Assembly (NCBI GenBank): GCA_947685225.1
Contig: CANTUV010000024.1
Span: 52,170,001-52,234,000, forward strand
Direction of reading: 5' to 3'
Source of the DNA: Garcia nutans
Lineage: Eukaryota; Streptophyta; Magnoliopsida; Malpighiales; Euphorbiaceae
Length of the DNA: 64,000 bases
This document shows, piece by piece, positions 34,901 to 46,159 of the stretch (positions within the stretch are counted from its first letter, which is position 1; each line of letters begins with the position of its first letter). A program made the translations under genes and the position numbers. The notes below the pieces were generated by a model. The model saw only the letters and a list, made by a program, of their open reading frames with translations. It ran no database searches and was not told where the DNA came from.

Positions 34901-36549
34901 GTGAGCTGAATCTTCAACAAAGACGGTGGTTAGAATTTATTAAAGACTATGACTGTTTGATTGATTATCATCCTGATAAGGCAAATGTTGTTGCTGATGC
35001 CTTGAGTTGAAAGTCTTTGGCAAGTTTGACTTCTTATTTGCTCTCATTGCTTGTTGAGTTGAGAGAGTTACATGCTAGTTTTGAATCATGTGATGATGGC
35101 GCTTTAATAGCTCAGTTGCAATTGAGACCAGTCTTGTTGTATCATATTAGAGATGCTCAATTGGCAGATGAGAAAATTTAGAAGATTATTTTGGATTGCC
35201 AAAAAGGAGAAGACTTTTAGGTGAGAAGTGATGGTAGTTTATGGTTCAAAGATAGATTTTGTGTTCCTGAGGATGAAAGTCTGAAAAGGATTATTTTGGA
35301 GGAAGCACATCAATCGGCTTTTGCAATGCACCCTGGGAGTACTAAGATGTATCATGATTTGAAGCAATATTATTAGTGGTCAGGTATGAAGAGGGACATA
35401 GCAGTGTTTGTATCCAAATGTCTCACTTGTCAGAGGGTGAAGGCCGAGCACCAAGTTCCTTTGGGATTACTTTAGCCTTTATCAGTGCCTGAGTGGAAAT
35501 GGGAGCGTGTAACAATGGATTTTGTGACTGGGTTACTTTTGACTCAGAAGAAGCATGATGCAATCTGGGTGATTATTGACCGGTTGATAAAGACAGCTCA
35601 TTTCCTTCCAGTTCATATGGATTATGCTCTTGAGAAGTTGGCTAAGCTGTATATCAGTGAGATAGTGAGATTTCATGGAGTCCCAATTTCTTTAGTATCA
35701 GATTGAGATCCCTAATTTGCTTCTAGATTTTGGAAGAGTTTGCATAATGGTTTGGGTTCCCGATTGCATTTTAGCACTGCTTTCCATCCTCAGACAAATA
35801 AGCAGTCAGAGAGAGTGATACAAATTTTAGAGGACATGTTGAGAAGTTGTGTCATTAATTTCTAAGGAAGTTAGGATATATTCTTTCCATTGATTGAGTT
35901 TGCCTATAACAACAGTCATTAGTCCAGTATTAAAATGACACCTTATGAGGCATTGTAAGGTAGAAGATGCAGGGCGCCTCTGTGTTGGGATGAGGTTGGA
36001 GAAGGTAAGTTAATTGGTCCCAATTTGATTAAAGAAACAAAAGAGATAATTTGGGATCATTTGAAAGCAGCTTCAGATCGACAGAAATCATATTCAGATT
36101 TGAAGAGAAGAGACATAGAGTTCAGTGTAGGAGATAAAGTATTTTTGAAAGTGTCTCCTTGGAAGAGAATTTTGAGATTTGGTCGCAGAGGGAAGTTGAG
36201 TCCTTTTTTCATTGGACCTTATGAGGTACTGGAGAGAGTTGGACCGGTGGCTTATAGACTCATTTTACCGCCTAAATTGGATTGAATTCACAATGTCTTC
36301 TGTGTCTCTATGCTACGGAGGTACAGGTTAGACCCATCTCATATTTTATCAGTGGAATCTATTGAGGTGAGTCCGGATATGAAGTTTGAAGAAGAACTAG
36401 TGGCTATTTTGGCACATGAAGTGAAAGAGTTAAGAAATAAGAAAGTGCCACTTGTGAAGGTTCTTTGGAAGAATCATGCTAAGGAAGAGGCAACATGGGA
36501 GAGTGAGCAAGTGATGCGAGATCAGTATCCCCAGCTGTTCCAGACTTGA
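31946..36549 (+). pseudogene. Chromovirus E gag-pol, heavily stopped
   Basis: Gag begins MASQTRQSVEGS, with stops at 32246 and 32348 at the same two codons as in B. A deletion of about 40 bp near 32690 shifts the frame. From 33151 to 36549 the pol frame is kept but has about fifteen stops (33952, 34219, 34576, 35008, 35373, 35473, 35704 and others), mostly TAG where B and C have CAG or TGG. Domains: zinc knuckle near 32935, protease DPGSTHSYIS near 33233, RT to about 34600, RNase H from 34670 (YSNAS, first catalytic Asp changed to Asn), integrase 35290-36000, chromodomain-like tail 36380-36549. The start ATG was chosen by homology with B and C. Confidence 0.92.
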
Positions 36550-36582
36550 GAATAGGTAATTTCGAGGATGAAATTTATTTGT

Positions 36583-36595
36583 AGAGGGGGAGAAT
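36583..36595 (+). other. Polypurine tract of E
   Basis: AGAGGGGGAGAAT, identical to that of B, lies directly before the 3' LTR. Confidence 0.9.
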
Positions 36596-39112
36596 TGTAA
36601 TATCCCAAATGATACCTCAAAATATTTGGAAATATTAATTGTTGAATGGAATTAAATGATTATAAGTGTATATTTAGTTAAATGATGGTGGAGGTTGATA
36701 TTTTATTATATTATTATATTGATTAATTGCTTGGTGGAGAGTGATTTGGGGAAAATGTGTTTGGTTAAAAGAGTAGTGTTTGGTGGTTGTGGTTGACTTT
36801 CTTCTTCATCTTCTTCTTTCTTCTCCAAGAGGTCGGTAGTCACAATTAGCAAAAGAAAAGAGAGGTTTTGTTGATTCCTAACTGAAGTAATTGAAGGATT
36901 TTAAGAGATCAAGTTGGAGTTTTAAGGATTTTCTTCACTTTTGGTAAGTTTCCAACTTGTTCTTTGTTTTCTTTTGAGTTTGTGTTTATGAGTTTAGTGA
37001 ATGGTTGTTGTAGATGTGTTTATGATTGAATTGGTAAGTTTGAAGTGTTTGGTCTTATTAACTTTGATTTTTGGGCTTGGATTGAAGAAAAGGGTTAAGT
37101 TTGGTGAAGAAAGCAAGAGTTGTGGGTGTTGTGACTTTGAGTTGTGAAAATGGTTGTGTTTGTATTTGATGCTTGTAATTGAGTTGTTTTGATGTTTATG
37201 CAAGTTTATTATGGTTTATTGATTGATTTGGTTGAGTTTGTGTGGTGATGATACGATTAAAGAAAGATATTTGTTGGATGTGGCGTTTTAGTGTCGATTT
37301 TAGGTTTTTGGCCTGACACGCCCAGTAGCACGACCATGTCTTTGGGCATGTCATTGGTTCTATTTTCAGTGTGGGTGACACGATCAGTGACATGCCCATG
37401 TCACTGAGCATGTCACAGCTTCTGTGTAGTAGTAGTATTGACACGTCCAGTGACACGCCCATGTCACTGAACGTGTCATAGCTACTGTGTTGTTGGAGGA
37501 TTGACACGTTCAGTGACACGCCTATGTCACTAAGCGTGTCATAGTTTCTGTGATGGAGGAGAATTGGCACATGCAGTGACACGCCCATGTCACTGAGCAT
37601 GTCAAAGCTTCTGTGTTGTGGGTTTAGGGCACGTCCATGGACACGCCCGTGTTGTTGAGCGTGTCAAGTGTAGAGTTTGCCCTAGATAGTTTTTATCTTT
37701 ATTTCCTTATGTGAACCAATAAGTGAGTATTTAAAACAACATTTGGATTAGGTTTTGAAGAGATTTGAGTTACCCTAATCCAAGTGTTGAAGGAAATCTT
37801 GGAGGAGGAGTTTGGAATTGGTGTTTGTTACTCTTAGAGGCAAGTACAAACTTTGAATGATTGCATACATTTACATGACATTGGGACTTGACACATTTGA
37901 TTGGAAAAATGTGTTAAGTTACTTAATATATTGTTGATAAATGAGACATATGTTATGATGTGCATAATATGAATTATGTTGATGTATCAAAGCAATTGAG
38001 TAATGTGCTGTAAATGAAAGGAAATGTTGAATAATGTGATGAGATATGTGAAAACATAATGTAATAAATTGATATTGATATAAAAGAGAAGAATGAGAAA
38101 AGTGAGAAAAGATTATACAAATAAGGCAATGTGCCTAATTTGATTATGAGAAAAATGAGAAAATGAGAACAAAATTATGAAAATATTTGATAATAAGATA
38201 AATGAATAAATTTTGTGCCTAGTATGTTATTCGATTTTTACAGTTCTAGGTTTGGCGGCATGCCTATGAATTACTGGGTAGGTGAAAAGACCGGGTCGTA
38301 AGCCTCAAAAATAAATCCTTGAAGCTAGACTGAGTGAAAAGACTGGGTCATAAGCTCAGATCTAGTTGGATTATCCATGGATATATATTGCCTACGGGGC
38401 TAGACACAAGGTGTCATTATGTACCAAAGCAGTAACTCTGAAATTTGAATAGCATATTTGATCCTTTCTGGGCCCATGCTTGTCTTTGCTTTAATATAAA
38501 TTATGAAATGTGATGCAAATGATGTATATATTGAGATACAATGTAATGAGTTGTTATATTCACATGTGTTGTGCATTAGCATCACATTGATCTATATTGA
38601 ATTAAAGTTTGTACCACTAAGCTTTTAGCTTAGCGCGATTATGGTTCATCCCGCTGCTGATAGGGTAGATCCGGTTGTGCCGGAGAGCTCATCTAGACCG
38701 AGTTGAGTCTAGGCTTGAGACTTTGAGATTGAAGTTATTAGTGGGCATCAAGATCAGAGATGAACTGCCAACATGTATATATTTTAGATTTTTATATTTA
38801 AATGTACTGATTTTAATGTATATAGAAATGTATATTTCGCTTCCGCAATAAAAAATGTTTTGGATAAACTTTTTTATAATGAAGATATATATATATATAT
38901 ATGTATTTTAACAAGGAATGTTTTATCTATTAATTTCTATAATATAAGTTAAATGTTTTTAAGTTTATTCAAATCGATTTATTATGATTTGGTGTTTAAA
39001 GTTTAAAGATTGATATGTTTAAAATGGATTGTGACATTCTTATATCCGGTATAGATATATTACATATAGTGCGTATATGTGGTGTATGTACATTGGTTAT
39101 AGGGGTGTTACA
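36596..39112 (+). repeat. 3' LTR of E
   Basis: It is 2517 bp, TGTAATATCC to GGGGTGTTACA. It shares only terminal and scattered blocks with the B LTR. Contents: 63-bp minisatellite (37316-37670), single modules of the GTGAAAAGACCGGGTCRTAAGC type (38280-38360), double hairpin at 38609-38655 with decayed second stem, and an AT run near 38886. The sequence after it is LTR of the gag-only family. Confidence 0.93.
37316..37670 (+). repeat. 63-bp minisatellite with palindromic core
   Basis: Unit starts at 37316, 37377, 37440, 37503, 37566 and about 37627 give periods of 61, 63, 63, 63 and about 61. Each unit carries GACACG, then CCCATGTCACTGA, then GTGTCA, so short inverted repeats recur within it. 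A 63-bp repeat of related sequence is in the LTR of element D (52345-52615). Confidence 0.88.
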
Positions 39113-40845
39113 GTTGGAGAACACAGGCCTAAACTAAGAGAAATGGAGTCGCCACCCGGATGGGTCGAGAAAGAAAAAAAGTGGTGGATGATTCGATTCC
39201 TAAGGAATCCACAACCCTTACTTGGGTTCGGAAAGTTTGGTACACATGGGGAAGGTGAGAATGACCCAACACCCCCATAGCACCGGTTTATTGGAATTGG
39301 CCTCCTTTTCTGGTTTAATTATTATAAGATTCTTAAATTATTATAGTATCATTCATATGACATGAAATCAGAAAAAATAAGCATTCATTATATTATTAAC
39401 TTAAGCAAACCAATCCAAACGAGCATCCATCTAAGGATGAAAACATGCCCTTACAACCATCCAAAATCTGTAAGAATAAATAAAATAGGACACCCACTCA
39501 AAGGTGGAAACATATCATTTACAAAGTCCTAAAGTCCATTAAATTACATAAGTGAAATAAATATGGCACCCACGAAGTGGAAACATGCCTTTTACATCTT
39601 TGACCAATAAAAATAATTTGATTGAATAAAGTAAGCAATAAAATATTAAAGTGAATCATCCATTATAAAATAAATCAAATAATGAAGATCAAGGTATAAA
39701 GATACAAATAAAAATTAAAACATGAAAAGTTAGTGTTAAAAGTGCAATTTAGGGCTAAAACATGCAAACTAGGGTTAAACCTAAAGGATTGAGGTTTGGA
39801 TTAGGGTTTTTGGGAATTTGGAATTAGGGTTTATAAAATTATGATTTTAAGAATTAGGGTTTTAAAAACTAATTAGGGTTTTGGATTAGGGTTTTTGGGA
39901 ATATGGAATTAGGGTTTATAAAATTATGATTTTGAGAATTAGGGTTTTAAAAACTAATTAGGGTTTTTGGATATGAATTAAGGTTTTGGAAATTAGGCTC
40001 CTCAAATTAGGGTTTTTAGATCTAAATTAGGGTTTTAAATAGAATAAATCATGTAATGAAGATTTGAACAAAAAAAAACTCAAACCATTACCTGCTGGAT
40101 GGATTTTAGAATAAAAATTACTAACTTCAATTAATATTTACTTGGTTATATTGTAGAATGAAAACAATATATGAGAATTAAAACAGACTGTGTTTGGAAA
40201 TTCAAACCTTTTTAGTTCGCTCCTCCAATCTTAATTTATTGAACTGAGCTTGTGTCTTGAAACTTTGGATAAATGGAAGTGTTGATTACTTCCTTGAAGT
40301 TCCAAGCTCATAGCTACTACTTCTCTTTTGTTGCTGCTTCCACTTTATATTTTGTTGTTTTGTTGCTCTTTGTATTTTTTGCTTTTGGTTGCTACCTTTT
40401 TCAAATCCTTCTTCCCCCCTTTTTTTGTTTCTTAATTTCCTTTTTATAGGCAATATTAGGGTAAAGTTTAATAGTCCTAAATCGTGTTAGAAAAGCTGAG
40501 CTAATGCAGTTCTATTACAATTCAAATTGCTTGAAATCGGGGTAGAAGGCCATGTCAATTTGACGTGGAGCCTTGTCTTTCCAATTTGACATGGTCTTTG
40601 GCTTGCCAATTCAACATTGTTTTTGGCTTTCGGGTCAAACAAGTTGGTTTGTGCTAGATCAAGTCGGTCCATCTTCATTTTGAGCTTTTCAAATTAAACT
40701 GGACTCAATTCAAGCTTTTAAAAATTTAACAAGACTAGGTTTAAGCTTTTAAAATTGAACCTGACTAGGTTTAAGCTTCTTGGACTTGACTTGACCCTTT
40801 TTAATTAGGACTGAATTTAATCGGGGCCAAAATGAAGGGTTTACA
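39113..40845 (-). mobile_element. Diverged LTR remnant of gag-only family
   Basis: GGAGTCGCCACCCGGATGGG and the following ~200 bp match 21400-21600. The right end ATGAAGGGTTTACA corresponds to the family end GGGTCTACA. The first ~75 bp are missing where it meets element E. The middle is rich in TTAGGGTTT words and is clearly more diverged than the other copies. No gene is present. Confidence 0.75.
39796..39965 (-). repeat. Two copies of an 85-bp repeat with TTAGGG-like words
   Basis: The segment starting TTGGATTAGGGTTTTTGGG at 39796 repeats at 39881, nearly identical for 85 bp. The AGGGTTT words resemble the plant telomere unit but are not arranged as TTTAGGG arrays. Confidence 0.8.
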
Positions 40846-41857
40846 AAAGGTCATCTTATTATATACTATTTTTAATTATGTATATGCTTTATATGAATTG
40901 AAGTTAGTTAGGGTTTATATTTGTTTGGTGATTTTCATTTATTTTAAACTGCAAAAATAGTGGGTTATATATGAATTGAAGTTAGGGTTTTCATTTGTGT
41001 GGTGATTTGGGTATTAGAGTTGTTCCTTACGAAGGTTATATGACCTTTATATTCTTATGGATAGCACATTGTTCGATTACTTCTGGAAAGATAATTTCTA
41101 TTAGTTTGATATTTATTCAATGAAAGGGGACAAACATATATATATATATATATCTTAAAATAAATGTATTTAGTATTTTAGAATTGATTGTCTTAATAAC
41201 ACAGACTACAACACATGGAATGATAACCAGAACCTGCTATGCTATGGTTGCAACTTTGTAAGGCTGGGATTTTAGCCAATTTAAGAGATCAATATACTGT
41301 TTTGGTTGATTACAATACCTTAATAATAGTATTACTAATCTTTGTTTATTTTATTGGTTGTTATGCTAAAAGAAGCAACAAATATACATATGTTAAATAT
41401 AGTCATTATACTATAACCTAATTATAATTTAAGCATTGGTACATTATCAATATTAGTATATATATGCATGTATGTATCTTAATAGCAAAAGAAAATAAGA
41501 AGAATCAACTTTTTATTTTAATTAATTGGACTAATTTTAATAGTAAAAAGAAATAATAACAATTAATTTTTTAAGATAATCAATATAAAATGTTATGACT
41601 ATAAATGAACATACCTCATTATTGTGTAGAACCATTCTTTACATTAGCTTCCAAATTCCAGCCTCTAGATATTTGAAAATAGTTAGATATTTAACTAGTA
41701 AAATTAGTTCTAATCAACTAGTATTTTAATTTTTTTTGTTTCAACATATATGTTGTGTATATATAGTGTATATTTGTTATATATTTTTCAATTTGATTAT
41801 TCTGAATCATTTGTATTTTAATTTTTAGTTATTGACTTGTAATATTATTATTTGTAG
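40846..41857. other. Gene-free AT-rich stretch, probable left part of MULE
   Basis: No convincing ORF. There is a short imperfect duplication (near 40889-40930 and 40970-41010, words ATATGAATTGAAGTTAG), an AT run near 41136-41152, and AT-rich intron-like sequence ending in a splice-acceptor-like TTTGTAG at 41857. I could not recognise a terminal inverted repeat of the MULE here. Confidence 0.5.
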
Positions 41858-42102
41858 AAAGTGAAGAGTAAATTTGAATATGAAGCTGCTAGGGTCTTAT
41901 ATCATGTTGAATATGAGATATTGAGAATTTGTGTAAGAAAGTATCTGATGTGCAGTTGGGACTTTTTCGAAAGACAGTGTTTGGGTTTTTGTTAGATATG
42001 CCTTCTTTTATTTTTCAAAAATTCTATTCCCATTTTTTTTCTTTTTTCTTTCTTTGTTTTTTAAATTAATTAATTAATATTAATTAATAATTCAATTCAT
42101 CC

Positions 42103-42395
42103 GTAGAGTAAATTGAATGTACAGAAATGGCTATAACAGAGTTTCTCTTATTCGTATTAACAGCTACTCTAGGAGGAATGTTTTTATGCGGTGCTAACGT
42201 TTTAATAACTATCTTTGTAGCTCCAGAATGTTTCAGTTTATGCTCCTACCTATTATCTGGATATACCAAGAAAGATGTACGGTCTAATGAGGCTACTACA
42301 AAATATTTACTCATGGGTGGGGCAAGCTCTTCTATTCTGGTTCATGCTTTCTCTTGGCTATATGGTTCGTCCGGGGGAGAGATCGAGCTTCAAGA
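42103..42395 (+). pseudogene. ndhB: Plastid ndhB fragment in nuclear DNA
   Basis: The frame reads VE*IECTE then MAITEFLLFVLTATLGGMFL through VAPECFSLCSYLLSGYTKKD to YGSSGGEIELQ, the first-exon part of NdhB, a membrane subunit of the chloroplast NADH dehydrogenase-like complex. It differs from typical NdhB at a few residues (GANV for GAND, EATT for EATM, HAFS for HGFS) and has a TAT-to-TAA stop near 42109. It starts and ends mid-gene, and plastid rpoB follows immediately. It is nuclear because it sits inside transposon sequence. It is not functional. Confidence 0.93.
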
Positions 42396-42611
42396 TTCAT
42401 ATATAGCATCTCTTTCTTTTATCAGTGGCTCCACCAATTGATATGTTTCCACAAATAATTGAAATTCAATTTTTTGATCTGTATCTTCAATTTTTGGAAA
42501 CTTAGAAAATTCTTCTCTTAAGCCCTGATCAATGAACCTACAAAATCCTTCAAATTGTATCTGATTAAATCCAGGTATTGTAGACATTCCCTCATTTCCA
42601 TCCCTGAGCAT
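42393..42611 (-). pseudogene. rpoB: Plastid rpoB 5' fragment in nuclear DNA
   Basis: The minus strand reads MLRDGNEGMSTIPGFNQIQF to PLIKERDAIYES, the N-terminus of the plastid-encoded RNA polymerase beta subunit. It begins at the true start codon and breaks at residue 73, where it meets the ndhB fragment tail to tail with 2-3 shared bases at 42393-42395. In plastid genomes rpoB is in the large single-copy region and ndhB normally in the inverted repeat, so the join was made outside the plastid map. ATTCATCC occurs on both sides of the insert (42095-42102 and 42622-42629). Confidence 0.94.
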
Positions 42612-44043
42612 TTTATAGTTGATTCATCCATCATTATTAAGAGTATTGAATCATCAAAATGATAAGGAGTTGTGGTTTAATGTGAATAGGGTTCACATGC
42701 ATTTTGGCATTCAAGAGTTACTGGTTTAAAATGCATTGGAAATCGAAGCAAATTGTTATATCATACAGAAGAGAATGGTTTATTAGTGAGATATTTTTGG
42801 GTGTAAAAGGATTGATAAACTTGAAATTGAAATTTTCTTTATGAGTAAAGGATGGAAATCAGATGAAGATGCAGTGAAGATATCATGAAGATGCAGTGAA
42901 GATATCATTTTTATGTGTTTGTTAGCTTTTTTTTCTTTCTTCTCCTAAGGATAAATTAACTTGTAGGGAAGATTTTGATTTAGTTTATAGTGATCTTTAT
43001 TCTGATTGTCCATTCGGGTTGAATATTTTTGAGGTCACCATTCATAGTATTAAACAAAGTCTTCATGGTGATTTCAAGAAGGTTTATAGATTGATTGGAT
43101 TTCCTATTGTTCTTCAATATTGGTTTTACGAGTGTTGTCTATTTGCTTTGGGAAATTTAGCTCTTAATATTGGAGATAGGTATCCTCTTATTTTGAAGTG
43201 GCCTTGTTCTATAAGTCTTACAATGAAGATGTTAAAGCTATCATTTTTCTCGAAAACTGTTGAAAAGGTAAAATATTTGTTTCATTTTTTTAAAATTGTT
43301 CTATTTTTATTAACATTATTATTTATTTATTTATTTTGTAGTTGAATTTGAAAATTTTATATCCTACGGAAGAAGAGTTTCAACAGTTTAATTTGGACAA
43401 GTTTTTTTTATCAGGGAGAAGAGGGTATGGTTATTGTTGAAGATTTCAATGTTTCTGTGGATAATGGTAATGATTTTGAATCTGAACTAGCTAAATTTAT
43501 TGGTTCTTCTACTAAAACTAAGAAAGGAAAGACTCAAGAAGATGATGACGATGTATTTTCTATTGTTTCTAGGAAGAGGAGGTTAAAAAATATTGATTTT
43601 GTCTATTATGAGAAGTAGTATAAGGAAGTGAAGTCTATTTATATGAAACAAGAAAAGTTGCATATGGAAGTTAAATCTATTTCTATGCAACAAAAGAGGT
43701 TGTATAAATAATTTAATTCAATGAGATCATATATGGAGAAGAAATTTGATGATGTGTTTAATTTGTTATTTGATATTAAGAAAAATTTTATTTTTGTCTT
43801 TACTTCTCAAAAAAAGGCAAATGATATATATTTTTTCTTTAAATTTTATATTATGGTTTTTTGGTATTTTTTATTTATTTATTTTATTTGTTAGGTTGAT
43901 AATCAAAATGATTCAGTGAATGATAAAGAAGATCTTCAAATGGTGATTGGGAGAGTGATGTTTTTCATAATATTGAGGTATATATTTTTTGTATTTTGTA
44001 AATAATTTTGCATGTTTATTTGTATATTTGTTTATATTGTTTA

Positions 44044-45938
44044 TGTGAGCGGAGATTTTTGCCCCCACTCCCGGTGGAATGGTTCTTGCGACTTCGACAC
44101 TGTTTAGGCTTGGGGCCTTAGAGAACAGGACCTAAGTCCGGAGAAAATGGAGTCGCCACCCGGATGGGCCGGGAAAAAAGAAAGGGGTGGATGACTCGAT
44201 TCCTAAGGAATCCCCAACCTCCTAATGGGTTCGGAAAGTTGGGTACGTGTGGGGAAGGTGAGAAATGGCCCAGTACCCCCACAACGCCCGGTTCATTGGA
44301 ACCGACCTCATTTACAGGTCTTAATATTATAAAATTCTTAAATATAACAATATTATCCATATTACATGCAACAATTGAAATAAAGCATCATTATATTAAA
44401 ATCAAAGCAACGTCCAAACAAAGTAAATAAATGGACACCCATCCGAGGATGGAAACATGCCCTTACATCATCCATGCCTAAATAGGACACCCACTAAAAG
44501 GTAGAAATATGTCCTTTACATTTGTCTAAAATATAAAAGCAATTTAAATTACATAATATTTAACTAATGAGGTACCCACCAAGTGGAAACATACCTCTTA
44601 CAATATTTGAAACTCTAAATAAATCGAGTAAAAGTAAATAACCATTCATTATAAATAAATCATTATCCAAAGACATTAAACATCATCAAAATATTTTATC
44701 CATGATAAATTAAATAACTTAACCATTGAACTTAAATAAATTAAATTATATAAAATAAATCAAAGCATAATCAAATATAAAATTGAATAAAGCAAATAAA
44801 GATTCAAATTAGGGCTACTATTTCTATTTAAGATTCTTTATTTAATGTGTTTAGGGTTTTGGAATTTATGGGTTTAAGCTACTGTGAGTTTTAAAGGAAT
44901 TGAAATGGATTAAAGTTTTATAATTTAAGAGGTTGATAAAATTCTTTGATTAACCAAATTAGTGTTTGAGAAGTGAAATCATGAAACTACGGTTTGAATA
45001 CTTTAAAACATTAAATTCTATGATTAATAGCTATTGACTGTGTTGAATTTTAGGCTTACTGTGTTTGAATTTGAACATTTAGGTTTATAAGGTTTTAGGG
45101 TTTAAAGGATTAGGGTTTAGAAAAATTAGGGTTTAATGGTTTTAAGGGAATTAAGGTTTAAGAAAACTAGGGTTTAATGTTAGCTAGTTTAGGGTTTACT
45201 GTTTTGGTTTTTGAAGTTGAATTAGGATTTTTAGTGTTTCGGAGAATGTATTTGATTTTAGAATTTGGAAAAACAATTTACAGTTTTATAAAGCTTTGTG
45301 TGATTTTTAGCAGCTATAAGTCAAATTTAGGGTTTTAAGGTTTCGAAACAGTGGAAAACATATTAGAGTTTTGAGGAATTAATAAAACGATTTAAGGTTT
45401 TGGAAAGTAGGAAAGTAGATTAGGGTTTTGATATTTTGAAGAAACAGAAAAAGTAATTTAGGGTTTTTGAAAATAGAGGAGACGATTTAAGGTCCTTGAG
45501 AAAACAAAGAAACGGATTAAAGTTTTTTAAAAGTATTTTGAAATAAAGAAAATCACTTAAGGTTTCTAAAAACAAAGATCAAGTTATTATATCTTCAAAG
45601 ATTGAAGTTTTGAGTGTATAATCTTATGAATTAAATAAATAACGAATCTACTGTAAGAAACAAAAAATAAGAAAATTCATACCTTCGTTTGTTGGTTCCA
45701 CCAAAAAATAAGGAAATTCATACCTTCATCGTCGATTTTCTGTTGCCGATTTTTATTTTTATTTTTATTTATTTGTTTATTATTATTATTTATTATTTAT
45801 TATTAATTAGCAAATATTATTTAATTATGATAACAAAAATTATTTTGGACTAATTAAAATATATTGGACAACACAAAAAAGATTTTAGACTAATTAAAAT
45901 ATATTGGACCGGACTGGGTCAAAAATTAAGGGTCTACA
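44044..45938 (-). mobile_element. Solo LTR of gag-only family, TSD GTTTA
   Basis: TGTGAGCGGAG to GGGTCTACA, 1895 bp, is flanked by GTTTA (44039-44043 and 45939-45943). It lies within an intron of the DUF1985-type pseudogene. It lacks any internal region. AGGGTTT words are frequent between 45070 and 45500. Confidence 0.95.
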
Positions 45939-46159
45939 GTTTATATTTCATTTTTTTTTGTTTAAAGGAGAGAGTAGTTGAAGAATCTCAAATGAAATCT
46001 GGACATTAAGTTAATGTTGTTGATTAAAGTAATAAAGATGTTTGTGCTTGTGATTTTGATGATTTTGGTTCTATTGATGCTGCAGATAAAGTTGTTGGTG
46101 ATGTTGGGATGGAATGCTGGAGGAGAAATGAGTAAGATGGAGGTTGAGAAAAAGAATAT

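Larger units (their letters stand above)
31824..39112 (+). mobile_element. Chromovirus E, lacking 5' LTR and PBS
   Basis: It starts in the leader a few bases after where the PBS should be (compare 6310 onward in B), then gag-pol, polypurine tract and full 3' LTR. The family is Del/Tekay-like, close to B in protein but with a clearly different LTR. The missing 5' LTR coincides with the LTR fragment (iv), so one deletion may have removed part of both. Confidence 0.9.

Noticed and set aside
37316..37670. CRISPR-like regular array
   Set aside because: Units are contiguous 63-bp tandem repeats without unique spacers, in a plant LTR.
39780..40040. Interstitial telomere sequence
   Set aside because: AGGGTTT words are irregularly spaced inside a retrotransposon LTR and do not form TTTAGGG arrays; similar words occur in the other LTR copies.
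40487..40678. 63-codon minus-strand ORF
   Set aside because: Within a diverged LTR remnant and without recognisable features.
42127..42441. Functional small membrane protein gene
   Set aside because: It is an ndhB fragment whose last codons run into reversed rpoB; bacterial-type plastid signals are absent in this nuclear context.
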